Source of the DNA: Jiangella sp. DSM 45060
GTDB taxonomy: Bacteria; Actinomycetota; Actinomycetes; Jiangellales; Jiangellaceae
DNA length: 64,000 nt
Direction of reading: 5' to 3'
Assembly: GCF_900105175.1 (NCBI RefSeq)
Contig: NZ_LT629771.1
Location: forward strand, 4,349,501 to 4,413,500
The notes under the pieces are model-generated. The model ran no database searches. It was not told where the DNA came from and worked only from the letters and a program-made list of their open reading frames with translations. The position numbers were made by a program, and so were the translations under genes. Every line of letters begins with the position of its first letter. Within the stretch, counting starts at the first letter, position 1. Positions 56,631-64,000 of the stretch are shown here, piece after piece.

Positions 56631-57608
56631 TCAGGCGGCGCGAGCGGTCCCGATGGCGACCAGTGCGGTCGTGAGCGCGAGCGTCGCATCGTTGCCACCG
56701 CCCTTGACCGCGAGGTCGGCGTCGGCGACGGCGCGGATGGCGCGGGCCAGACCGGTCGGCGTCCAGCCCCGCAGCTGGCCACGCAGCACCCGGATCTTCC
56801 ACGGCGGAATGCCCAGGTCACGAGCGACGTCGGCGTCGCGCATGCCGCGCGGCGCGCCGGCCAGCCGGGCCAGGGACCGCAGCGAAGTCGCCAGAGCACC
56901 CGTGACCAGCACCGGGTCGGTTCCGGTCTCGAGCGCCCAGCGCAACTGCTCGACCGCCTCGCCGGTCTTGCCCTCGACGGCGCGGTCGGCGACGACCCAG
57001 CCCTTCACTTCGGCGCGGCCCTCGAAGTACATCGCGACCACCTGACCCGTGACCTGCCCGTCCGGCGCGTCGACCGCCAGTTGGCCGGCCGCCGAGGCCA
57101 GCCCGCGCAGGTCGGCGCCGACAGCCTCGACCAGCTGCCGCGCGGCCACCTCGTCGATGCGGCCGCCCTGCCGGCGGACCTCGGCCCGCACGAACGAGAC
57201 CTGGTCGTCGGGGCGGGTCAGCCGCTCGGCCGGGACCTCGTGGATGCCGGCCTTGCGCAACGCCGTGAGCAGCTTCTTGCCCTTGACCCCACCGGGATGC
57301 AGCAGCACCACGTAGATGCCCTCGATGGGCGAGGTCACGTAACCCACCAGCAGGTCGCCGACCTGTTCACTGACGTCCTGGACGTCGTTGACCAGCAGCA
57401 CCCGGCTCGTGGCGAACAGCGACGGGCTGACGTGCTCGGCGAGGGCCCCGGGGGTCAGCTCGGAGCCGGACACCTGCGACACGTCGGCGTCGGCATCGGC
57501 GGCGCGCGCTGCCCGCACGACAGCGCCCGCGGCGCGTTCAGCCAGCAACGCCTCCGGACCGAAGACGAGCGTGACCGGGACGAGGGGGTCGGTCGATAGC
57601 GCAGCCAT
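56631..57608 (-). CDS. holA: DNA polymerase III delta subunit
   Basis: This 325-residue clamp-loader subunit opens the sliding clamp during replication. It has the AAA+-like N-terminal fold (DPLVPVTLVFGPEALLAERA, then LHPGGVKGKKLLTALRKAGI), and the C-terminal collar domain with WKIRVLRGQLRGWTPTGLAR. ATG 57608 fits relatives; ATG 57623 with GGGACG upstream is an alternative. It overlaps the 3' end of comEC by more than 150 bases in another frame, as discussed in findings. Confidence 0.93.
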   Translation of the reverse strand: MAALSTDPLVPVTLVFGPEALLAERAAGAVVRAARAADADADVSQVSGSELTPGALAEHVSPSLFATSRVLLVNDVQDVSEQVGDLLVGYVTSPIEGIYVVLLHPGGVKGKKLLTALRKAGIHEVPAERLTRPDDQVSFVRAEVRRQGGRIDEVAARQLVEAVGADLRGLASAAGQLAVDAPDGQVTGQVVAMYFEGRAEVKGWVVADRAVEGKTGEAVEQLRWALETGTDPVLVTGALATSLRSLARLAGAPRGMRDADVARDLGIPPWKIRVLRGQLRGWTPTGLARAIRAVADADLAVKGGGNDATLALTTALVAIGTARAA

Positions 57609-60340
57609 GTCGCCACACAGCATGTCACGTCCCGCCGACAACGTCCCGGCGCCCGCACGGGGTCGTCCGGTGTGCGCACCACACGGCCTGCGCCCCGCAC
57701 CGGACAACCCGGTGCGTCGGCCAGGTGTCGCAGCCGGCCGGGCGGCCGCACACGCCTGCGGAGCGAACGCCGCGGCGCTGTCGCCGCTCGCGGCCCGCCG
57801 GTGACCACGCCGAGCCCGCCGTCGCCGGTGCGGACGACGGCGACGCTGCCGTGCTCGTCCGTGCGGTAGACCCGGACGCCGCTCGCCCGTAGCGCGCCGA
57901 GCACTCGCGGCGACGGGTGGCCGTAGGTGTTGTCGCCCACGCTGATCAGCGCGACCCTCGCGTCGACGCCTGCGAGCAGGCCGGCGTCCTGGTGCGGCGA
58001 CCCGTGGTGAGCGACCTTGAGCACGTCGGCGTCGAGTCCCGGTGCGGACCGCAGCAGGGATCGTTGCGCCGACGGCTCGATGTCGCCGGTCAACAGCACG
58101 CTGACGCCGTCGACATCCGCCTCGACGACGATGCTGGCGTTGTTGGACTCGGACTCCGACGACTCGACCAGCCGGCCCGGCCCCAGCACGTCCAGCCGGA
58201 GCCGCTCCCCCACCTGGATGAGGTCGCCGACCCGCGGCACCGACGCCGGCACGCCCGCGGCAGCGAGCCGTCGCCGCACGCCGTCGGCCGACTCGGGCGG
58301 GTCGCCGAGCGGCGAGACGAGCACCCGGTCCACGTCGCGGCCGGTCAGGACGCCGTCGAGACCGCCGACGTGATCGGCGTGGAAGTGGGTGAGGACGAGC
58401 ACCGGCACCTGCCGCACGCCGAGGCCGTCGAGGCAGCGCCGCACCAGCCGCGGCTCGGGCCCGGTGTCGACGACGACGGCGGATCGGTCGCCGGCCCGCA
58501 GCACGAGCGCGTCGCCCTGGCCCACGTCGCAGGCGACCACCAGCCATCCGGGCGGTGGCCAGCCCGGCGTCGGGACCGCCTTCAGCAGGCCGACCGCCAG
58601 CACCGCCGCGGCCGCCGCGGTGATCAGCGGACGGCGCAGCAAGACCGGCAGCGCGATGAGGCCGGTCACCGCCAGCACGACGCCCGCGACCACGCCGCCC
58701 GTGCCCGGCGGCCAGGGGACGACGGCGCCGGGTTGGTCGGCGAACCACCTCGCGACGGCGGCGATCCACCAGGCCGGCAGCGCGGCCAGCCACGCGCACC
58801 CCGTCGCGACCGGCGGCAGGACCGGGCTCACGACCGCGGCGGCCGCGCCCAGCACCGTCGCCGGCGCCACGGCCGGGGCGGCGAGCAGGTTGGCCGGAAC
58901 CGCTGCCAGGCTGAGCTGACCCGACAGCCCGAGCACGATCGGCGTGCAGGCGACCTGCGCGGCCAGCGGCACGGCGACGGCGACCGCCAGCGGCCGCGGC
59001 AGCCACGCCAACGACTGTGTCCACGCAGGCACCAGCAGCAGGATCCCGGCCGTCGCCAGCACGGACAACGCGAACCCGGCGCTGCGAGCCAGCCACGGAT
59101 CGAGCAGCACCAGCACGATGACCGCGGCGGCCAGCGTCGGCAGGCCGCGCCGCCGCCCGGCCACCGTCAACCCGACCACGGCGACCAGACCCATCGCAGC
59201 GGCCCGCAGGACGCTCGGCTCGGGCCGCGCGAGCAGCACGAACCCGACGACGCAGACCACGCCGACCACCGGCAACGCGTAGCCGCGCACGCGCAGCCAG
59301 CGCGCCAGCCCGAGCGCGACCACCAGCACGATCGCGACGTTCGTCCCGGACACCGCGGTCAGGTGCGTGAGCCCGGCGATCGTCATGGCTTCGCGCAGAT
59401 CGTCGGAGAGCAGCGACTCGTCGCCGATGACCAGGCCCGGCACCAGGCCACGCGGATCGGGCGGCACCCCGCTGACGGCCTGGCGCAGGCCGGCCCGGAA
59501 CGGCTCGGTCGCGCGGCTGGCGACGCTCGGCGGGCCGGTCGCGCGCTCGTCGGGCCCGGCGTACGGGCGGAACACGGCGGCGACGTCGTCGCGCGGACGG
59601 TCGGTGGGCTCGAGTCGTCCGGCGACGCTGACACGCTGGCCCGGCAGCAGGTCGGCCCAGGCGACGTCGCCGCTGACCAGCAGCACCGGCACCGAGACGT
59701 CGTGCGCCCGGCCGCGGCCGACGACGTGGTCGACCCGCAGGCGGCCGACGACGTATTCGGTGGCGGCGGCTTCCTCACCGGCCGGGCCGCCGCGCCGCAC
59801 GACCGGATCGCGCGCGACGACTGCGTCCAGCTCGACGTGTGCGCCCGCCGCCGCGAACGTCGTGACCGGTCCGTCCCAGACTGGTGCTGCCCGGGCCGCG
59901 CCGACGGCGAACCCGGCGACCAGGCACAGCGTCGCGGCGATGAGAGCGCGGCGGCCGGCGGGTTTCAGCCGGCCGGCGGGACCTGGGCCGTCCGGCGACG
60001 CGTGGGCGGCTCGCGGACGGGCGCCGAGCAGGACGACCGTGACCATGACGACGGCGAATACGCAGCCCGCGAGGCCGGTGCGCCACGGCACCAGGACGCC
60101 GGCCAGCGCGCCGAGCCAGAGGCCGAGTGCGGCGGGCACGAGACGCAGGTCCAGCGCGTCGGCGGCGGCCGTGCCGGGCGCCGGGCCGGGCTCGGCGGGC
60201 GTCGCGTCCAGGCCAGGCTCGGCGGGCGTCGCGTCCAGGCCAGGCTCGGTGGGCGTCGCGGCCGGGCCGGGCGTGACGGGGCGCGTGGTGGCCTGCTCGG
60301 GGGCGGGTGCGGCTGGGCGGGGGATCGGCGCGCGGTTCAT
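57455..60340 (-). CDS. comEC: ComEC/Rec2-family DNA-uptake channel protein
   Basis: The 961-residue reading has a repeat-rich N-terminus (EPGLDATPAEPGLDATPAEP), membrane helices, the ComEC competence domain with LTHLTAVSGTNVAIVLVVAL, and a C-terminal metallo-beta-lactamase domain with THFHADHVGGLDGV and VLKVAHHGSPHQD. The domain is complete at about GLGVVTGGP; the last ~95 residues are Arg/Pro/Cys-rich and read into holA, so the native stop may have been lost by a frameshift. It overlaps comEA by ATGA. Confidence 0.9.
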   Translation of the reverse strand: MNRAPIPRPAAPAPEQATTRPVTPGPAATPTEPGLDATPAEPGLDATPAEPGPAPGTAAADALDLRLVPAALGLWLGALAGVLVPWRTGLAGCVFAVVMVTVVLLGARPRAAHASPDGPGPAGRLKPAGRRALIAATLCLVAGFAVGAARAAPVWDGPVTTFAAAGAHVELDAVVARDPVVRRGGPAGEEAAATEYVVGRLRVDHVVGRGRAHDVSVPVLLVSGDVAWADLLPGQRVSVAGRLEPTDRPRDDVAAVFRPYAGPDERATGPPSVASRATEPFRAGLRQAVSGVPPDPRGLVPGLVIGDESLLSDDLREAMTIAGLTHLTAVSGTNVAIVLVVALGLARWLRVRGYALPVVGVVCVVGFVLLARPEPSVLRAAAMGLVAVVGLTVAGRRRGLPTLAAAVIVLVLLDPWLARSAGFALSVLATAGILLLVPAWTQSLAWLPRPLAVAVAVPLAAQVACTPIVLGLSGQLSLAAVPANLLAAPAVAPATVLGAAAAVVSPVLPPVATGCAWLAALPAWWIAAVARWFADQPGAVVPWPPGTGGVVAGVVLAVTGLIALPVLLRRPLITAAAAAVLAVGLLKAVPTPGWPPPGWLVVACDVGQGDALVLRAGDRSAVVVDTGPEPRLVRRCLDGLGVRQVPVLVLTHFHADHVGGLDGVLTGRDVDRVLVSPLGDPPESADGVRRRLAAAGVPASVPRVGDLIQVGERLRLDVLGPGRLVESSESESNNASIVVEADVDGVSVLLTGDIEPSAQRSLLRSAPGLDADVLKVAHHGSPHQDAGLLAGVDARVALISVGDNTYGHPSPRVLGALRASGVRVYRTDEHGSVAVVRTGDGGLGVVTGGPRAATAPRRSLRRRVRPPGRLRHLADAPGCPVRGAGRVVRTPDDPVRAPGRCRRDVTCCVATWLRYRPTPSSRSRSSSVRRRCWLNAPRALSCGQRAPPMPTPTCRRCPAPS

Positions 60341-61515
60341 AGCGTCACCAGCGGTTCGAGTTGTGCGAAGCGCTGCTCGCCGATGCCGGAGACCTCGCGC
60401 AGCTCGTCGATGCTGGTGAACCGGCCGTTCTGCTCGCGCCAGTCGAGGATGCGGCCGGCCAGGGCCGGGCCGATGCCGGGCAGGGCTTCGAGTTCGGCGG
60501 CCGTCGCGGTGTTGAGGTTGACCGGCGCTTGCGTCGTCGGCGCGGCCGCACTGCCGCCGGGCGGGACCGGCGGTGCGGCCGGCGGCGGATCGGCGGTGAC
60601 GAGGACCTGTTCGCCGTCGGTGAGGACGCGGGCGAGGTTGATCGGCGTCAGGTCGGCATCGGGCGTGGCGCCGCCGGCCGCCTCGATGGCGTCGACGACC
60701 CGGGAGCCGGATGGCAGCTCGACGACGCCTGGGCGGGCGACGAGGCCGGCGACGTGGATGACGATCGGCCCGCCGGTAGCCGGCGGATCGTCTGGGTTCA
60801 CGGCGGGCGGGTCGCCGGTGGTTGGCGCGTTGGTGGGCGGGTCGCTGGCGGCGGTCTGGGCGGTGCCGGTGGCGACCAGTTCAGGCTCGATCGGCACAAC
60901 CTCGGGCCGGGCCAGCAGGAACAGCACGGCGGCGCCGATCGCCCCGATGAGCACCACGAGCACGATGACGGCGAGCTGGATGCGTTCCAGCCCCAGCCGC
61001 CAGAACCGGGCCGGCGACGTGGCCTCGGCGGGCGGCGGTGGGTCGCCTGTGTGTTCGAGCTCGTGTTCGGGCTGAGGATCCGCGTCGCTGGGTGCTGCCG
61101 CTCGCCGGGACGCGCTGGCCGGCCGGGCCCACGGCGGCACCGGATCGGCGGCCGTGGTCGTCGCTGACGCCGAGTCGGTGGGTTGCCCCACCTGCCGGAA
61201 CGGGACGGCTGAGCGGGAGTGCGGCGCCGGGTGCCGTCGAGCGGCAGGACGTGCGCCGAGCGGAGGTGCGTCGTCCGGCTCCGCCCAGAGCGCCGGCCCC
61301 GCGTCGTCGTCGGCCAGGGCAGGCGGTGGTTTGGTGCCGTCGTCCGCCAGGGCAGGCGGCGGTAGGGCGGCATCGTCAGCCAGGGTCGGCGGCGGTGCGG
61401 CGCCGTCGGCGAAGGCGGTCCCGTGCGCCCAGGGTCGACCAGCGACGTGCGCCACCCGGGCTCGGGCGAGCGCCGCCGTGTGGTCGTCGACGGAGCGGGA
61501 ACGGAACGATCGCAT
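60337..61515 (-). CDS. comEA: ComEA-type DNA-binding protein
   Basis: This 392-residue protein has a long Pro/Ala-rich cytoplasmic N-terminus with PPPALADD repeats, a membrane helix (LAVIVLVVLIGAIGAAVLFL), a SLBB-like domain (VIHVAGLVARPGVVELPSGS) and two C-terminal helix-hairpin-helix motifs (LNTATAAELEALPGIGPALA; LREVSGIGEQRFAQLEPLV). It binds incoming DNA for ComEC. The start at 61515 gives RSFRSRSVDDHTA; earlier starts lack support. Confidence 0.92.
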   Translation of the reverse strand: MRSFRSRSVDDHTAALARARVAHVAGRPWAHGTAFADGAAPPPTLADDAALPPPALADDGTKPPPALADDDAGPALWAEPDDAPPLGARPAARRHPAPHSRSAVPFRQVGQPTDSASATTTAADPVPPWARPASASRRAAAPSDADPQPEHELEHTGDPPPPAEATSPARFWRLGLERIQLAVIVLVVLIGAIGAAVLFLLARPEVVPIEPELVATGTAQTAASDPPTNAPTTGDPPAVNPDDPPATGGPIVIHVAGLVARPGVVELPSGSRVVDAIEAAGGATPDADLTPINLARVLTDGEQVLVTADPPPAAPPVPPGGSAAAPTTQAPVNLNTATAAELEALPGIGPALAGRILDWREQNGRFTSIDELREVSGIGEQRFAQLEPLVTL

Positions 61516-61983
61516 GCCTGCGACGCTAGGCCGCCACACCGACCGAGCCGGGTGCCGAAACCGGCTTCTGTGGACAACCGACGGAACTGGTCAGGGCTGT
61601 GGACGGAGCGTCCTCCAGGCGTCGGAACCGGGTGGCGGCGAGCGAGCTGGTCGCCGCAGGTCATGCCACCGGTGTCGGCGAGCCGGCCGGGTTCAGCGGC
61701 GCGACGGACCGTCGCACCAGAGAGGCCGAGGACCGGCGAGCCGACCAGGTCCAGCGGCACGACCGGCCCGCCACGCCGAGGACCAGCGAGCCGACCAGGT
61801 CCGCGGCGCAGCGCGCTGACCAGGGCCAGCGGCACGACCGACCGCCACACCAAAGCGGCCGAAGACCAGCGAGCCGACCAGGGCCAGCGGCACTACCGAC
61901 CGCCGCACCAAAGCGGCCGAAGACCAGCGAGTCGGCCGGGTCCAGCAGCGGAGTGGACCGCCGCCGGGATGGGAGACGCCGGG
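61516..61983. repeat. Gene-free stretch with about four 58-base tandem repeats
   Basis: Units beginning AGCGGCACGACCGACCGCCA start at 61695, 61753 (50 bases plus a 25-base insertion), 61828 and 61886; the last two are 58 bases each and nearly identical (ACCAAAGCGGCCGAAGACCA). No ORF on either strand looks coding. It separates the divergently useful comEA start from the VOC gene end. The first 180 bases hold nothing recognisable. Confidence 0.75.
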
Positions 61984-62442
61984 TCAGACGATGCAGAATT
62001 CGTTGCCTTCGGGGTCGTGGAGGACGGTCCAGGCGTTGCCGGACTGCTCGACCGTGCCGCTGACCGTCGCGCCGGCGGCGACGAGTTCGGCGACCTTGGC
62101 GGCGATGGCGGCCTGGACGTCGGCCTCCGGCGGCCGGCCTCCGGAAGCGTCGGTGTAGCGCCAGGCGCGGACGTCGAGGTGGACGCGGTTCTTCGAGGTC
62201 TTGGGCTCGGGGACCCGCTGGAAGAAGATGCGCGGCAGGACGCCGCCCGGGTCGATGATGGCGCTGGCGGAGTCCCACTGATCCTCCGGGACGTTCCAGG
62301 CGGCGAGCGCTTCGTCCCAGGTCGCGAAGCCCTCGGGCGGCGGCTCGAGCTGGTAACCGAGCGCCAGCGCCCAGAACTCGGCCAACCGGCGCGGATCGGC
62401 GGCGTCGAAGGTGAGGTTGAAGATCTCGGAGGCGATCGGCAT
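61984..62442 (-). CDS. VOC-superfamily (glyoxalase/bleomycin-resistance-like) protein
   Basis: This 152-residue VOC protein starts SEIFNLTFDAADPRRLAEFW and shows the two beta-alpha-beta-beta-beta modules with metal-site-like residues in RVHLDVRAWRY and the C-terminal WTVLHDPEGNEFCIV. The family includes resistance and ring-cleaving enzymes, and here the substrate is unknown. The ATG at 62442 has AGGATGCG upstream. Confidence 0.88.
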   Translation of the reverse strand: MPIASEIFNLTFDAADPRRLAEFWALALGYQLEPPPEGFATWDEALAAWNVPEDQWDSASAIIDPGGVLPRIFFQRVPEPKTSKNRVHLDVRAWRYTDASGGRPPEADVQAAIAAKVAELVAAGATVSGTVEQSGNAWTVLHDPEGNEFCIV

Positions 62443-62850
62443 CTTCGCATCCTGCCAGCCGCCACCGACAACCTCCGGACCGACGGCCTCCGGGTCAGAC
62501 AGTGGCGGGCTGACGGCCCGAGGGCGGGCGAGAAGCGACGAGCAGGGCACGGTGACGGCGCGCGTCGGCGCAGGGGCAGTGCGGACGAGCCCGGCGACCC
62601 AGCGGGACGGCGACGGGCGGGCGGCCGGGCGGGCCGGCGGCCGGACGGGCCGGCGGCCCACTGCGGGGCCTCAGTGCGGACGAGCCCGGCGACCCAGCGG
62701 GACGGCGACGGGGCGGGCGGCCGGGCGGGCCGGCGGCCCACTGCGGGGCCTCAGTGCGGGCGAGCCCGGGGTCCGGGCGGGACGGTGACGGGGCGGGCAG
62801 AGCGGGCCGGCCGGCCGGGTGGCAGCGGCGACGGGGGCGGCGGGGGCGGG
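62443..62850. repeat. Gene-free stretch with ~80-base tandem repeats
   Basis: CAGTGCGGACGAGCCCGGCG starts at 62577, 62672 and (as CAGTGCGGGCGAGCCCGG) 62752; unit two is 80 bases, unit one carries a 15-base internal duplication, and unit three is partial. The arrangement resembles slippage products. Upstream, 62443-62576 is the probable promoter region of the VOC gene; no gene is seen. Confidence 0.72.
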
Positions 62851-63828
62851 TCAGTGCGGGCTGATCACGGCGGCCAGCAGGCCAGGCCCGACGTGGGCGC
62901 CGATGACCGCGCCGACTTCGGTGACGACGACGGAGCCGAGGGTGGGGAGGCGGTCGGCGAGGCGGGCGGCGAGTTCATCGGCGCGGGCGGCGTTGTCGAG
63001 GTGGTGGACGGCGAGGTCGACGCGGCCATCGGCGGCCAGGGCACGCTCGACGGCGAGGTCTTCGAGGCGGGCGCGGGCCCGCGCCGACGTGCGCACCTTC
63101 TCGAGGAGGTCGACCCAGCCGTCGCGGAGGTGGAGCAGCGGCTTGATCGCCAACGCCGTACCCACCACGGCCGACGCGGCGCCCACCCGCCCACCGCGAC
63201 GCAGGTACTCGAGCGTGTCGACGTAGAAGAAGGCGGACGACCGAACGGCGCGGTCGAGGGCGAGCGCCGCCACCTCGTCCGCCATCAGCCCGCGCTCCGC
63301 CGCCGACGCCGCCACCAGGACCGCGAAGCCGAGCCCCATGCCGAGCGACCGCGAATCGACGACGTGGACCGGGATCGGCGCGTCTCGGGCGGCCAGCCGG
63401 GCCGCGTCGGCCGTGCCGGAGAGGCTGCCGGAGATGTGCACGGACACGACGGCGCCGAACCCCTCGGCGGCGGCCGACTCGTAGGTGTCGAGGAACACGC
63501 GCGGGCTCGGCCGCGACGTCGTCACGGGCACGTGCGCCCGCAGCGCGTCGGCCACCTCCCGCGGGCCGAACCGGGTCTGGACGCCGACGCCGCCCGCGCG
63601 GCCGCCTCGCTCACCCAGGCGGCCGGCCCCGAGCCCAGAACCGGGCTCAGAGCCAGGCCCGAACCCAGCTCCAGGCCCGAACCCAGCACCGGCCCCAGGC
63701 GTCCATTCGTCCACCGCGACCCCGTCGACGACCACCTGGAGCGGCACCACCCGGATGCCGTGCTCGTCGACGTCGGCGGCGGCGAGGTGTGCCGTCGAGT
63801 CGGTGACGACCGCGACCCGCCCGGTCAC
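62851..63828 (-). CDS. DegV-family fatty-acid-binding protein
   Basis: The 325-residue protein is a FakB/DegV fold: VAVVTDSTAHLAAADVDEHG at the start, VTTSRPSPRVFLDTYESAAA, VVSVHISGSLSGTADAARLA and VDSRSLGMGLGF. DegV proteins bind fatty acids for phosphorylation by FakA. Compared with the usual ~280 residues it has an insertion of about 35 Gly/Pro/Phe residues (GAGAGFGPGAGFGPGSEPGS) after residue 44. It follows leuS by five bases. Confidence 0.92.
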   Translation of the reverse strand: MTGRVAVVTDSTAHLAAADVDEHGIRVVPLQVVVDGVAVDEWTPGAGAGFGPGAGFGPGSEPGSGLGAGRLGERGGRAGGVGVQTRFGPREVADALRAHVPVTTSRPSPRVFLDTYESAAAEGFGAVVSVHISGSLSGTADAARLAARDAPIPVHVVDSRSLGMGLGFAVLVAASAAERGLMADEVAALALDRAVRSSAFFYVDTLEYLRRGGRVGAASAVVGTALAIKPLLHLRDGWVDLLEKVRTSARARARLEDLAVERALAADGRVDLAVHHLDNAARADELAARLADRLPTLGSVVVTEVGAVIGAHVGPGLLAAVISPH

Positions 63829-63833
63829 GGACG

Positions 63834-64000
63834 TCAGCCCGGAACGACGTTGACCAGCTTGGGCGCCCGCACGACCACTGTGCGGACGGGCCGGCCGTCC
63901 AGGGACCGCTGCACCGCCTCGGACGCCAGCGCCAGCTCCCGCAGGTCGTCCTCGGTGATCGACGGCGGGACGTCCAGGCGGTCGCGGACCTTGCCCGCGA
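63834..64000 (-). CDS. leuS: Leucine--tRNA ligase, C-terminal fragment (gene continues beyond window)
   Basis: The last ~55 codons are visible: [20 protein letters not shown], then [20 protein letters not shown] and VPG before a TGA at 63836-63834. This is the C-terminal appended domain of actinobacterial LeuS, with the conserved [11 protein letters not shown] end. The catalytic core lies outside the right edge. It is followed by degV on the same strand. Confidence 0.88.
   Translation of the reverse strand, partial: AGKVRDRLDVPPSITEDDLRELALASEAVQRSLDGRPVRTVVVRAPKLVNVVPG

Noticed and set aside
57917-61075. A plus-strand open frame of more than 1000 codons opposite comEC and comEA
   Set aside because: It has no recognisable domains, is dominated by His/Arg/Gln/Asp from antisense reading, and the minus strand encodes ComEC and ComEA with all motifs.

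Overview
The window is very GC-rich, uses GTG starts often, packs genes tightly with 1-4 base overlaps and lacks T-tract terminators. The order of its conserved genes (recO-uppS; leuA, era, CNNM, ybeY, phoH; rsmE, dnaJ, hrcA, CIRCE; hemW, lepA, rpsT, holA, comEC, comEA, degV, leuS) is the chromosomal arrangement of an actinomycete. A Jiangellales-type genome is possible, but that is a guess. There is no phage, CRISPR array or rRNA/tRNA gene; one intact insertion sequence is present.

Layout. 1-3185: tail of an ECF42-type sigma factor, a MarR regulator, the uppS-recO pair and a decayed gene remnant. 3186-8432: a minus-strand operon for an amino sugar, with mannose-family PTS subunits IIA-IIC-IID, nagA, IIB, its GntR regulator and a TauE exporter; a 20-base palindrome abuts its first start codon. 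8555-11942: a secreted TPM-domain protein, PspA and a PPOX-fold protein. 11954-12580: a long non-coding inverted-repeat element (copy A). 12582-21567: a LysR regulator divergent from a short leader-peptide ORF and an organosulfur operon: family-5 ABC importer, SsuD-like monooxygenase, cupin, alpha/beta hydrolase and flavin reductase. 21608-25630: a frameshifted GNAT gene, dacB, and leuA with a leucine attenuator leader. 25739-33341: era, an SMR exporter/TetR pair, a zinc-ribbon membrane protein and the CDA-like/CNNM/ybeY/phoH operon. 33455-39641: HIT, LCP, a SigE-family sigma factor with a GerMN lipoprotein-like partner, rsmE-dnaJ-hrcA and CIRCE. 39720-40201: copy B of the element, inverted relative to copy A. 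40409-43809: TetR plus a DHA2 efflux pump, then a DUF3097 protein. 43901-50535: hemW, fadD, a glycosyltransferase, two unknown proteins and a NUDIX protein. 50537-51641: an IS481-family element. 51698-64000: LOR protein, lepA, an RHH/PemK cluster, rpsT, holA-comEC-comEA, VOC, degV and the 3' end of leuS, with several low-complexity tandem repeats between them.

How parts work together. The PTS operon would import and phosphorylate an N-acetylated hexosamine, NagA would deacetylate it, and GntR probably binds the palindrome at the operon start. The sulfur operon would import an organosulfur compound and cleave C-S bonds with reduced flavin from the reductase; its leader peptide suggests cysteine- or sulfur-responsive control. 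The most unexplained material is non-coding: the A/B inverted-repeat element and a second repeat (next to era and next to the DUF3097 gene) that makes long hairpins with a conserved loop but different, still complementary, outer arms.
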